NCBI RefSeq assembly: GCF_020497125.1 | Contig: NC_059080.1 | Location: forward strand, 72,026,618-72,090,617 | Length of the DNA: 64,000 nt | Reading direction: 5' to 3' | Source: Mauremys mutica | Lineage: Eukaryota; Chordata; Testudines; Geoemydidae | In this document: positions 22,044 through 32,783 of the stretch, in pieces | Layout: each line of letters starts with the position of its first letter | Numbering within the stretch: position 1 is the stretch's first letter | The notes under the pieces: generated by a model | What the model saw: only the letters and a program-made list of their open reading frames with translations | Databases searched by the model: none | Told to the model about the DNA's origin: nothing | Translations under genes and position numbers: made by a program

Positions 22044-22827
22044 ATTACTCAAAAGCTATCAGTTACTACATTTTGAAAAGTCCTTCCCTTACTGTGTTCT
22101 TGATTATTAAAAGTAGTTTTCTGTTACTTACTTTTTCTGTCATGGTTTTTTACACAACGCTGTGTTAGATGTCTTGGGTGGGTCGTTGGGTGGTTGAGGG
22201 GGTAGTGTAATGCATCGGACAGTCACCTTTAGCAGGGTACAGAGACGGAGGCTGGATCAGCAGCATGTCACACACACAGTGCAGTCAGTAGGCGGTTAGC
22301 TGGTATGGGAGGTGGTTTGCAGGTTTTCTGTCGTTGGGGGTGGTACGTGCATTTGTAGCGGGGGAGGGGGGTTACAGATGTCATGCAACGGTCCCTGTAA
22401 TGGACCGCAGAGCCACGCAGCAGAGGAATCTGTATCCGTCCTCCCCCGCAACAAGGCCACATAGCCCCCGCACACAGAGTCCAAAAAAGGAGGGATGGCA
22501 GGATCCGTTGAAACAACCAGTCCGGCACTGCTGACCGGTCTGGGAGCGGGAGCATGTCAAACCTCGACTTTAGAGGCGGTCTTTACATGACCACACACCC
22601 TACCCAGCACAGTGTGCGTCCCAGTTTCAATCCTTTAACGCAAAGTCATCAATAAAGACACCGTTGTAAAGCTACAGTGGAGCACGTACTTTAATTTTTA
22701 AATGTGTGTTAGAAGTTGGGGAAGCGGGGTGGGCGGGGTATGTAACTGCAGATGCTAGTCAACAGTAACTTGGTAAAGAAACAGGGGCAGGTTCAGCTTC
22801 TCTGTGAAGAAACTGAACAGTCACAGT

Positions 22828-23117
22828 TCACGCTGCTCGCTGGTACTTGAAGAGTTCCTTGTCGCTGTGCAAGGTGCCTGCATAGGGCGTGACGAGCCAA
22901 GGCATTAGCGGGTAGGCTGGGTCCCCTAAGATCAGTATGGGCATCTGCACATCCCAAGCGTTATTTTGTGGTCCGGGAAGAAACTACCTTCCTGCAGGCG
23001 TCTAAGCAGACCAGAGTTCCTGAAAACACGCGCGTCATGAACTTTGCCTGGCCACCCGACGTTGATGTTGGTAAAACGTCTCCCATGGTCCACCACTGCT
23101 CGCAGCACCATTGAAAA
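22828..23117 (-). pseudogene. HARBI1-type transposase fragment
   Basis: The minus strand encodes FSMVLRAVVDHGRRFTNINV, VGWPGKVHDARVFRNSGLL and, after a one-base deletion near 22955, LILGDPAYPLMPWL, then a stop at 22828. These are the central blocks of a DDE_Tnp_4 (PIF/Harbinger) nuclease. The Asp in GDPAYPL is probably the second catalytic acidic residue. The N-terminal half with the first Asp and the C-terminal block with the Glu are missing. It converges with the Myb-like gene, the usual PIF arrangement. Confidence 0.8.
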
Positions 23118-24174
23118 TTAGCCAAATTTCTCAGCAGCTGACTGCGGAAGAGGTGGACGATAAGTTGCGAGGAGCTGACAGCGGCCACAACTGCAGCGGG
23201 ATCCGTGCTCGCAGTGCTGTGGCGCCCGCGCTGTCACTGAGAAGAAAAGTGCATGAACAGATTGCCAGCTGGCCCTTTCAGGGAGGGATGCTGGGCGTGA
23301 TTGACGGTTCAATGATGACAGTTACCCAAAACCACCCTCCACACAATTTCCCCCTCCCAGCATGCATTGGTGGGAAATCCCAGCATTCCAATGGGCGGCG
23401 GGGAGTGCGGGAACTGTGGGATAGCTTCCCACAGTGCACCGCTTCCAAAGTCGACGCTTCGCCTGTTACTGTGGACTCATACAGTCGAATTAGTGTATTT
23501 ATTGTGGATACACAACTTCGACTTCATTAGGTCGATTCCAGAAATTCGAATTAAGATAACTCGAAATAGTCTTGTAGTGTAGACGTACCCTGAGTCCTTT
23601 CACAAGGAGCCCTCTGGAGGAGGGATGTGTTCTCATGAAAAATTGGATTCTTGTTCTTGAGAAGCCAGAAAGTTCTACAAGAGACTGAACCAGGGGGTGG
23701 ACGGGATCTACTTTATTAGATAGGAAAGATAATTATTAATAACCGTAGACCCGGATCATGCTTTATGATTTTATTTTGTTTGCAACCATTTGATTCCACC
23801 ACTCTCTCCTGTTTCTAGTAGCATCTCTATTCTTTCTTAAATAAACCAACTTTTGTTTTATTGTAAGTGCTCACAAGCGCTGTGGGATTTACAGGAGCGG
23901 TGGCTTCATGTAAGACTAGTAAACTGGGGCACATTTCTCCTTTGGGGGCAGAGGATCTGGGATGTCTAGGAGTAGCCAGCGTCAGGAGCTACATATCACA
24001 GGGGAACGATTCAAGGGGACTCAGGACTGGGATGCACCTATTTTTAACCTGTGAAAGGCTGGCATAGCCCAGAGGAGAATGCTTGTGTGGCTGAAAGGCT
24101 GGTGGTGTTAGGGAAGTGGAGGCAGGGGGTAACGAAGTGACTCACAAACCTAGGTTCTCCCAGAACTGTCACAC

Positions 24175-24430
24175 ATACCCTGTATGTAAAAGCACAGCTC
24201 CCACTGAACTCAGTTGCAATTGTGAAGTCTCAGCACTTCTGTGAATCAGACCCCAGGTCTCTCTCATTCAGTACCCAGAAAATGAAGAACACAGCGTTCA
24301 CCTGTGAAAGCCTTGGTTTATATGACTTGCCCAGGATCACACAGGAACACTGAGACAGGGACAGAATCCAATTCTGCAAGTTGGCCTCAACTGCCTTACC
24401 AGTGAGACTATCCTCTCTTTTCCTGCAGTT
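24175..24430 (-). repeat. MIR-like SINE, antisense, old
   Basis: TGACTTGCCCAGGATCACACAG is the reverse complement of the MIR core word. The preceding sequence (CCACTGAACTCAGTTGC ... TCAGCACTTCTG) occurs often next to reptile CORE-SINEs. The frame at 24230-24508 minus is a by-product. Confidence 0.45.
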
Positions 24431-24784
24431 TCCCACCTCTTTAACCACACATATTGCAACTTGTGCCACAAACAAGGCAAGGATCGTAAAGACAACAGCC
24501 TCATTCACTAAAATCTAAATTCACTCCCTGAGAATGGTCCACCCTCTACACTGCATGAAGCAGGGATTCTGTAGAAAAAAATAGGATGTTGTATAATAAA
24601 AGACTGTATCATAATGTGGACACAGAGGCAACCTGAAGCCTGGCCTTTGAAATCTTAACACTCAATGTAGGGAAAGGGGTGTTTATTTGGGGGTTTGTAA
24701 TGTAAATGCCTAGCTTGTAAAAACATTCCAAAATTGAAAAACCAAAAATATCAAATGGAACAATATTGACCCCCAACATGAGTC

Positions 24785-24880
24785 ATCAGCATGATTGCAA
24801 TCCTGAGATCTAGATCATAGTCCTTTACTACTTGAGCTAATGGAGTAACTGGTAGCAGAAGAATACTTCTCTTCTGTGTG
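24785..24880 (-). repeat. tRNA-derived SINE, antisense
   Basis: On the minus strand, CATTAGCTCAAGTAGTAAAG is an A-box-like sequence, and CTCAGGATTGCAATC, about 25 nt on, is B-box-like. There is no cloverleaf good enough for a real tRNA. A related head occurs at 43895-43960. Confidence 0.4.
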
Positions 24881-25152
24881 GATCTGCCCCTGGAGGGGGA
24901 TGGAGCCACACTTTGCCAGCAGGTTTACCACTATTTCCTAGATACTCAGGGTTCTATTCCAGGTTTTGTAGGTGAGTGTGCAGTACAGGTTACAGACCCT
25001 CCTATCCCTGCTTCCACAGCCCCTCTCTGATATATCCTCCAGTCCCTGTCTCACCCCAACTCCCCAAATTACTCTGCTCCTCCTGCCCCGTCACCAAGTG
25101 AATATTCCCCCTCTGCTCCTATCATCCCATATCCCCAGCTACTACTCCTAGT

Positions 25153-25370
25153 CAGGGCCGGCTTTACGCCGATTCCACCAATTCCCCGGAATCAGGCCCC
25201 GCACTGAAGAGGGCCCCGCTCCGGGGGTCTTTGGCAGCATTTCGGCAGCAGGGGGTCCTTTGGTGCCGCGGAAGACCCGGAGCAGACCTCCCGCCACCAA
25301 AATGCCGCCGAAGCCCCGGACAGCCGCCGAGTATTCCAATCGGGTCCCGCGAGTGATAAAGCCGGCCCTG
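25153..25370. mobile_element. Short hAT-type MITE, 218 bp
   Basis: The inverted ends both read CAGGGCCGGCTTTA. Flanks CTCCTAGT (25145-25152) and CTCTTAGT (25371-25378) match at seven of eight positions. The body is GC-rich (words such as TTTCGGCAGCAGGG) and non-coding. It is a close relative of the element at 60616-60839. Confidence 0.85.
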
Positions 25371-25566
25371 CTCTTAGTGCCACCTCTGGGATCTGATACA
25401 TATCTTCACCCAACTCTCTGCACTGCAGTCAGGTAGCTTCCACCTCCATGCTGCCTGGGCACCAGCGTTCAAGTGGGGTTGCTCTCACTTTCAGTGATGC
25501 TACAGCAATCCCTGACAGATGGGTGCAGCAACTGCAGGGAAAATCCTGGCATCCATGCAGCCCTGG

Positions 25567-25701
25567 CAGTGCCAGTGCTAGCCCAGTGGGGGCCCTAAGC
25601 AGGAATATTTTTAACACATACTAATCATTAATAGGGGGCCCCTTGAGTTGCTCAGGGCCCTAAGCAATTGCTTAGTCTGCTTATGCCTAGTGCCAGCTCT
25701 G
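25567..25701. mobile_element. Short hAT-type MITE, 135 bp, perfect 8-bp TSD
   Basis: The ends are CAGTGCCAGTGCTAGCC and, reversed, CAGAGCTGGCACTAGGC. The perfect duplication AGCCCTGG occurs at 25559-25566 and 25702-25709. The body holds two GGGCCCTAAGCA words. Non-coding. Confidence 0.85.
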
Positions 25702-25709
25702 AGCCCTGG

Positions 25710-27689
25710 GATGGAGCATGCTCAGTTGCTCTGCAGGGAAGACACATGTGTTGTCCATATGCCGGGGCTGTGAGGGACTGCAGCATGCCAGGGGCAAATG
25801 GCATCTTTGGAAAATTAAGCTGCCAAACTCCAATAAATCTCTACTGAGCATGTGCAAACAGATTTTTCTGGGGTTTATAACCTTGCAAAATTTGGAAAAT
25901 TTTTCATAGGGATAGCAACAGGCACATTCCAGACACCCAGGGAACCCCCCTGCCAAAGATGAAATTCATGCTCCAAAGTATGGAAGGGCTATATTTTGCA
26001 AAAATGCTTATTTGTAATGTATTTTTCCCTAATCTCATTCTTATGAACAGTTCAATCATTTTAGCTGAAGCTTTCCAAAAGGTTCAGCCTGAGGCAGACA
26101 ACCAGCATGCAAAGTTTCAGCCCAAATGGGTTAAGCCTGGCAAAGCTATAAACTGAAAATATACTCTTAATAGGAAGTCTCAGACAACTTGATTTAAAGG
26201 CATCATTGCCACTCCACCTATCATATAAAATCTTTTGCATCAGTGAGCAATGAAGACATTCTAAATCCATTCTCAGAAAACCCACCTACCACCATCCTCC
26301 TGTATTCTAACATGCACAGGTGGTGCAAAGGGAGGGGAAACCTGCCCTAACTCCTAATCTGAGGATACTCACAGTGTGGAGGGGAATCTGAAGAAGGCAC
26401 ATGGCTGCCACAGCTGGCTCCTACATCTCTCTTCCTGAATTCCCTGGAGCAGGGGCCACATTTGAGGTAAGGAAGAGTGGGTAGAGGGACTACCAGGAGC
26501 ACAAAGGCCTTAGGTGACCACAGGTAGCAGGCACAGTACAGAGCAGACCCCCAAGGAACCAGGGCTGGGGCAGAGAATCATGGTAATCTGAGACCATCCC
26601 TTTCCCACTCCATTTCTGCATCCAGGGTAAGATGGATAGGGCACATTATACAAGACAACCCACTTTAGCTTTATACTTAAGAAAAATTCAGCACATGCTA
26701 AAACAGGCAGTTGGAAAGAATAGTTACTTTTCTCTTACAAAACTAATGATAAAACGGCATCACACTAAAACTACAAAATAAGCAATAGCTTCCCAGAAGC
26801 AAACATTTACCCTATTCTTTTAGTAATTTGGCCCCCATTAATACACTTAAATCAATAAATCTAGTAGAGAACAAGAGTCTATTAGATAATTCAGAACATC
26901 AATCTCATCTTTAAAATACTATTAACTAGGAGCACATTGGACTGTTTCCAAGTTACCCTTCCACTCCTATGAGTTTTGAATATGCAGAATAATGAAACTG
27001 CCAGCAAATGTAACAAACGGATATAGAACATTTCCTTTACTTCAGTCAAGCAGAAAAAATGCCTGAAGAAATTTTCTGTTTAATTGAGAACCAATGCACG
27101 ACTGCCTAAATCTATTCGAGAAACCAGCAAACATAGCAAAGCCACTTTTAAAAAGCATCATAGATTTTAAATTAGTCTCTCTAATATTTTTGTCCACTTT
27201 TTTCTTTACATTGCAAGAATAAGGTAGCCTGTGTCCAAAACCTTGCAAATATGATTAACAAATTGTCTGGAAATAGACAATTCAATATTAAGTCTTCAAT
27301 AGGTAATCAAAAATCCAATTAACTCTAATTTACAAAGGCTACATTTACATTACACAGTTACACTCACTATGGATTCCACAGTAATAACAGGAACATCTGA
27401 ATTCTTAAAGTGAATCGTGAAAACAATTCTCCTACTTAGCACAGCTGCTTTTCAATAAGTGCTATACTTAGAGCCAAAACATTCATGGTCAAGTCAGAGA
27501 GGTCTGAGCTATTCAACAGAAAGGCTGGCTCACAATGGCAATACAGTAAAAATACATGTACAAATCTATATGTGTAGGTTAGCTTCCCATCCCAGAAGTT
27601 CACAATTCAGAATTCTATTTCTTCATTGCAAACTGCAAAAATTGGAAGACTTATGAGATAGCCTGGCTTTTATGTATGCAGTGTGGTTG
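25710..27689. other. Intronic sequence without a recognisable gene
   Basis: The segment 26280-26640 is somewhat GC-richer (around GCCACAGCTGGCTCCTAC), but I found neither transposon ends nor a convincing exon. The rest is AT-rich. Confidence 0.45.
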
Positions 27690-28685
27690 TAGTCCTGTAG
27701 GTCCCAGGATACCAGAGAGACAAAGTGGGTGAGACAATATATTTTATTGGATCAACTTCTCCTGGTGAGAGAAACAACCTTCGGAGCTTACACAGAGCTC
27801 TTCTTCAGGTCTGGGAAAAGTACTCAGAGTGTCACACCTAAATATAAGGTGGAACAAATTGTTTAGCATAAGGAATTAACCCGTATTTCAAGGAACTATT
27901 CAAGGTGAGGTAGCCCGTTAACATCCCTCCAGTCATCAGAGGGAAAAGAAGGGAGCGGGGAGAAAGCAGATCTGAGGGGTTGTTAGTGGGTTACAGGTTG
28001 TAATAATAGGCCATAACGCCAATGTTCAGTCCATGGTTTTTGGTGGTTAGCAAAGTTACGAATTTAAGCTCCAGGATCACCCTTTGAAAGTGTTGTGCAG
28101 CTTTTCATTGAGGATGAGGATTCACATGTCAGATATAGAGTGATCACTTTGTGAACAGTGTTCACCCGCAGGTGATACAGTGTTTTTGTCTCATCATTTT
28201 CATGTGTGAGTTCATTTGAGAAAGTAGTGATTGTTTGGTTTCACCCACATAGCCGTTATTGGGGCATTTAGTGCACTGGATGAGGTAAACCACATGTTAT
28301 GATAGGCATGTGATAGGACCCCTCAATCTTGAAAGGTGTGTTGTGGGTGGAGTGGATTACTGTAGCAGTGGAGATATGTCTGTAGCTTTTGCATCTGTTG
28401 TTCTGGCAGGTTCTGGTGACACTTTGAGTTGGTGTGTCTTGGTCTAAAAGGAGATTGCTTCCAATGATGAGCTTGGAGAGGTTGGGGGTTGTTTGAAGGC
28501 CAGAAGAAGGGGTTCAGGAAAGATTTCTTTCACTATGTGGTCCTCATCGAATATGAGTTGTAGTTGCTTGATGATACCCCATATGGGTTCCAGTGTGGGG
28601 TGGTAGGTGACAACTAGGACTGTGTGGCTGGAAGGGGGTTTATTTCTGTACTGAAGCAGGTTCTCTTGGGGCATTTGAAATGGGC
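27690..28685 (-). mobile_element. Penelope-like element, C-terminal region and 3' end
   Basis: The minus strand encodes LVVTYHPTLEPIWGIIKQL and EIFPEPLLLAFKQPP, the reverse-transcriptase C-terminus of Neptune-type Penelope-like elements. With frameshifts it continues into CGLPHPVH and, in another frame, YVGETKQSLLSQMNSH, a GIY-YIG endonuclease core. The 3' end (27690-27830 on the plus strand, with TTGGATCAACTTCTCC and GAGCTCTTCTTCAGG) is the sequence reused in several palindromic insertions. It abuts the DIRS remnant at about 28690. Inactive. Confidence 0.7.
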
Positions 28686-28857
28686 CACCCCTCTAGCCCA
28701 TTTGCAGAGTGTTTGCACACTGACAGTCCTACACTTCTTCCTCTCTAACAGATAAAGAAGTTATGTGATTGTCTAAAATGCTTAATTCTGTCTATATATA
28801 ATCTAGCCTCACCAACCTCAGCATTAAATTTGGGAAAGAACATAGGAAATACTGTCA

Positions 28858-29600
28858 TTAAATCAGTCTATAATCATACACCACTCTAGGTAAGAACCTT
28901 GGGTGAATATGTAATGTTACTTTATCTTTATGAAAGACTGTAAATGGCAGGTCTACCATTAATGCTCGTAATTCACTTACACACGCTGCTGACGTGATGG
29001 CTATTAAAAATACTGTCTTAATTGATAAATGGAACAATGTACAGCTCCCCATAGATTCAAATGGTTACTGCATTAACTATGCAAGCACTATGTTTAAAAC
29101 CAAGGTTGTACAAGATTTCTGACTGAAGGATATAGAGTATTAAGACCTTTTTAATATTTCAGATTTTACTCAAGAAGTTTTTCTAATGTCCTATTCACAG
29201 GGACATAGCATGCTGATAATCGAAAAAAGATGGACCTATATGGATGATCGGGAGAGACCCACCCTGTCAAAACATAATACATATGCCAATGCACAGCTAA
29301 TAGCTGCAGTCCATGGATCTACCTCATGCATGGAAACCCACAATAAATAACTTTTCCATCTCTAACCATAACATTTGCGTGTTGACTCTTTCCTTGAATT
29401 AACCAGTACATTTTGCAACTCTGGTAGAATAGTCTTGTTTTCTAATCTCAGAGTCCTATCCCCCAAACTATGAAGTGAAGAGACTGACGGTCCATGTGAC
29501 ACAACAACCCCTGATGTTGTGACAACATGTCCGGCAACAGAAGGAGTTTGTATAATCCCTTGGACAGATGGAGTAAGTCCAGATACCACTTCTGCCTGGC
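28858..29600 (-). pseudogene. DIRS tyrosine recombinase remnant
   Basis: The N-terminal DNA-binding block (LPELQNVLVNSRKESTR) is followed after a stop by RWKSYLLW. The catalytic part is open from 29052 to 28858: LSIKTVFLIAITSAACVSEL, then VDLPFTVFHKDKVTLHIHP. This family joins circular cDNA into the genome without a DDE integrase. The first catalytic Arg is lost, and stops separate the blocks, so it cannot be functional. Confidence 0.7.
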
Positions 29601-30872
29601 CAAGACTGGCACTTTCAAAATCACTCCAGCGTTGTCTTATTTTTCACTCTTTGATTGAGGGGAAATAGAGAGAACACAGACATGAGAAATTTATCAGAAA
29701 CGCATCTGATACTGAGTCCTTGCTTCTGCCTGCCCAAGCACAAAATCTCTGACACTTCTTGTTGCTGTTGCAAAAAGACCTATTATAGGATTTCCTTACA
29801 CATTGAAGAGCTCTGCTACTACTTCCTTTTTCAGAGACCACATGCACATTTGAGAGGCAGCCCTGCTCAATTTATCTGTCAGGATGTTGTATTCCCATGA
29901 TACGTGTATTGCTACAGGGTGAACCTCATATCTTATATGCCATTCACAAAGACATATGTTCTCCCTGCACAAATTGCAGGGTATGTGCTCCCTTTGTCTG
30001 TTCAAATAATATAACGTTTTCAGATTAGAACATAAGAACGGCTATACTGGGTCAGATCAAAGGTCCATCTAGACTATTATCCTGTCTTCATATAGTGGCC
30101 AATGCCAGGTGCCCCAGAAGGAGTGAACAGAACAGGTAATCATCCAGTGATCCATCCCAAGTCGCCAATTCCCAGCTTCCAGCAAATAGAAGCTAGGGAC
30201 ACCATCCCTGCCCATCCTGGCTAATAGCCATTGATGGACCTATCCTCCATGAACTTATCTAGTTCTTTTTTGAACCCTGTTACAGTCTTGGCCTTCACAC
30301 CATCCTCTGGCAAGGAGTTCCACAGGTTGACTGTGCATTGTGTGGAAAAAATATTTCCTTTTGTTTGTTTTAAACCTGCTGCCTACTAATTTAATTTGGT
30401 TACCCCTAGTTTTTGTGTTATGAGAACAAGTAAATAAATGTTTCCTTATTTACTTTCTCTATGCCAGTCATGATTTTATAGACCTCTATCATATCCCCTC
30501 TTAGTTGTCTCTTTTCCAAGCTGAAAAGTCCCAGTCTTATTAATCTCTCCTCAGACGGAAGCCATTCCATACCCCTAATGATTTTTGTTGCCCTTTCTGA
30601 ACCTATTCCAAGTCCAGCATATCTTTTTTTGAGATGGGGCGACCACATCTGCACACAGTATTCAAGATGTGGGCGTACCATATATAGATTTATATAGAGG
30701 CAAGATAATTTCTGTCTTATCATCTATCCCTTTCTTAATGATTCCCAACATTCTGTTCACTTTTTTGACTGCCACTGCACACTGAGTGGATGTTTTCAGA
30801 GAACTAGCCACAATGACTCTAAGATCTCTTTCTTGAGTGGTAACAGTTAATTTGGACCCCAACATTTTATAT

Positions 30873-32783
30873 CAGTGGTCCTCAAAGTTTTGTACTGGGT
30901 GACCCTTTTCACATAGCAAGCCACTGAGTGAAACAGAAGGGTGCATAAAAATCAATGATTTTTAAAAAATAAAAATAAAAAAAATGGATTTTTTTAATTT
31001 AAATTGGATTTTTTGATAAAATGCCTTTTGAGGAAAAAACCTATCTAAAGATAGTTTTAATTAAGATACATTATAACTCAAAGATATCTCATCATGGAAT
31101 ATGGATTATAAATTCTAATTCTATAGTATGAGACAATATTTCATGTAATGTTTACAAAAAGTTTTGTAAATGAGTTCCAATAGTTCATGAATTAGGGACC
31201 CAATTTATGGAGTTCCAGGGACTTCTGTATAGATTATTTAGGTTAATCTTTCTATCTACCCAATGGAACTCTGGGCTAAGTCTAGAAAATACCATCAGAA
31301 ATGCTTAGTTTTGCAGTTCTCAAACCTTTTTTTTTTTTTGTGTCTCCAGAGATAACATGCTTGTTAACAGCAAAAATGTTTTAAATAAATAAATAATCTA
31401 TACACATGAGAAATAACAGACCTCAACCCTATTGTCCCTCTGCATATTTGTGTACACAGAGTCAATCCCTTCCCTCTCTCTAAAAGTGCAAAGCTTCAAA
31501 AAGTTCAATGAATAGAAGATTGTTGGGGGCGGAATAGATCTGGACAAGGAGAAGTCTGGAGCTAAATGTGAGAAGGGAGGGACAGGCGGTAGAAACAAAA
31601 TTGAAACTGTTTAGCAGCATATTCCAGACGTCTTGAGGTCTTTCTGATTGATTTGATTGATTTGAGATATATCATACCATTCTCTCACTAAAAGGGAAAA
31701 CCTATAATGGCAGCAGGCCATAAAAGAGACCCAGTTTGGGAATAAGAACCATTCAAGAAATATATGTTTGCTGATGATGTTTTAAAGAAAGTCACACCAG
31801 TGAACTGGTGGAAGTCACTTAAGCACTCGGATTCAGAGACTGTTGAAGTGAATCTCATTTTTAACAGCAGTAGCTTCTTCTGCCGGTGTAGAAAGAATAT
31901 TTTCTTCCTTTGGACTAATTCATTCCAAATTGAGAAATCGTTTGGGACCTGAAAAAGCAGGAAAGCTTGTTTTTATTTTCCAGATTGTGAACAAACAGGA
32001 AAATGAAGGGGAAGACTGAGTTAGCTACAGAAGACAATATTTTAAGTTTCTCGTGTTGACCTGGCTGACATAGTCGATTTAATTTTTGTTTTGTTTTTTA
32101 AATACTTCATTTAACTATTTTAGTTAAAAACAATGTTAACAAAAACAAACCTGATTTTAAAAAACTTGAATGTTTAACTACATTTAAAAATTCATATGCT
32201 TGTTTTGTTAAAATATTATATGTTTGCTATTGAAGAAAAAAATACGGAATACATAACATAGTTGTTTTAGTTAAATAAAACAATTTAAATGTCTGTCTGG
32301 TAATGTTCTCCTAATACAGAATGGCAAGAAAATCCTCCAAATATTAATGATTAACCTGTTGAATTGGAGATAGTTCACCTCCCAGTGGCTTCATAAATAT
32401 CTGCTTCAATTACCTTTGGTAAATAAAATAACCAATCATTCATTTTCTGATATAGCTATAAAACTAATCTGAAAAGTTTTCAAAATAAATCACTTTACAA
32501 ATGTATAGTGTGTACCTACCAAAAACGAAACCTACATCTATCTCTGAGTTGTGAAGAATATGCTTTAAGGTTATAACAACCAACAAGAATCCACTTTTAT
32601 GTAGAAATCCATTATTAAATCGAGTCTTCTTGACTAGTGATTTAAATCAAATCCTCCCTGTAAAAAAGTGTTTTTAATTAACACTATTATAAATGCTGGA
32701 GATGAAGCAGGGCTTGGGGTAGAGGCTGACAGCTCGCGACCCCCCATGTAATAGCCTCATGACCCCCAGTTTGAGAACCCCTG
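30873..32783. mobile_element. hAT-type MITE (outer), inserted in CR1
   Basis: Ends are CAGTGGTCCTCAAAG and, reversed, CAGGGGTTCTCAAAC. Flanks TTTTATAT (30865-30872) and TTTTTTAT (32784-32791) match at seven of eight positions. Without the insert, CR1 reads straight across (CATTTTATAT to GTATAGCTAGG). The MITE's own sequence is about 70 bp on the left and 125 bp on the right; the centre appears to be a second element. Confidence 0.85.
30940..32655 (+). mobile_element. Inner hAT transposon with transposase remains
   Basis: An AT-rich 1.7-kb element has ends that resemble each other inversely: AAAATCAATGATTTTTAA on the left and TAGTGATTTAAATCAAATCC on the right. At 31764-32010 the plus strand encodes, with one frameshift, FADDVLKKVTPVNWWKSLK and then VERIFSSFGLIHSKLRNRL, the C-terminal dimerisation segment of hAT transposases. 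The rest of the transposase is absent or unrecognisable. Exact limits and target duplication were not resolved. Confidence 0.65.

Larger units (their letters stand above)
19801..23590 (+). mobile_element. PIF/Harbinger element, 3.8 kb, three-gene layout
   Basis: The element is bounded by TGA on both sides (19798-19800 and 23591-23593), the 3-bp duplication expected of PIF/Harbinger. Ends are GGGCTGGTCCACACTAG and, reversed from the right, GGGTACGTCTACACTAC. Inversion extends inward: CGGGAGCTATCCCACAGTGC on the left is mirrored by GCACTGTGGGAAGCTATCCC. Inside are a two-exon Myb/SANT-like gene (plus), an antisense conserved exon within its intron, and a truncated HARBI1-type transposase (minus) near the right end. 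The transposase is broken, so this copy cannot move itself. Confidence 0.85.
19553..24173 (+). mobile_element. Solo LTR split by a PIF/Harbinger insertion
   Basis: The left part, 19553-19800, begins TGTAATGGCCCATTCAGGC. The right part, 23591-24173, carries a TTAAATAAACC polyadenylation region and ends CCCAGAACTGTCACA. Removing the Harbinger element joins GAAAGACCCTGA to GTCCTTTCACAAGG and gives an LTR of about 830 bp, consistent with a reptile LTR I remember. No clear target duplication remains. The right part also contains a short frame (23867-24067) with no retroviral domain. Confidence 0.65.

Noticed and set aside
23111..23530. 139-codon plus-strand frame at the right end of the Harbinger element
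   Set aside because: It is antisense to the HARBI1 fragment and extends into the terminal inverted repeat; the minus strand gives the recognisable protein.
25153..25370. DNER exon 1 or a CpG-island promoter
   Set aside because: The GC-rich block has hAT-type ends and a near-perfect 8-bp duplication, and its frames contain no EGF cysteines or signal peptide.
26280..26640. Possible exon in a GC-richer intronic patch
   Set aside because: A GAGGTAAGG donor-like word is present, but no open frame with a matching acceptor was found.
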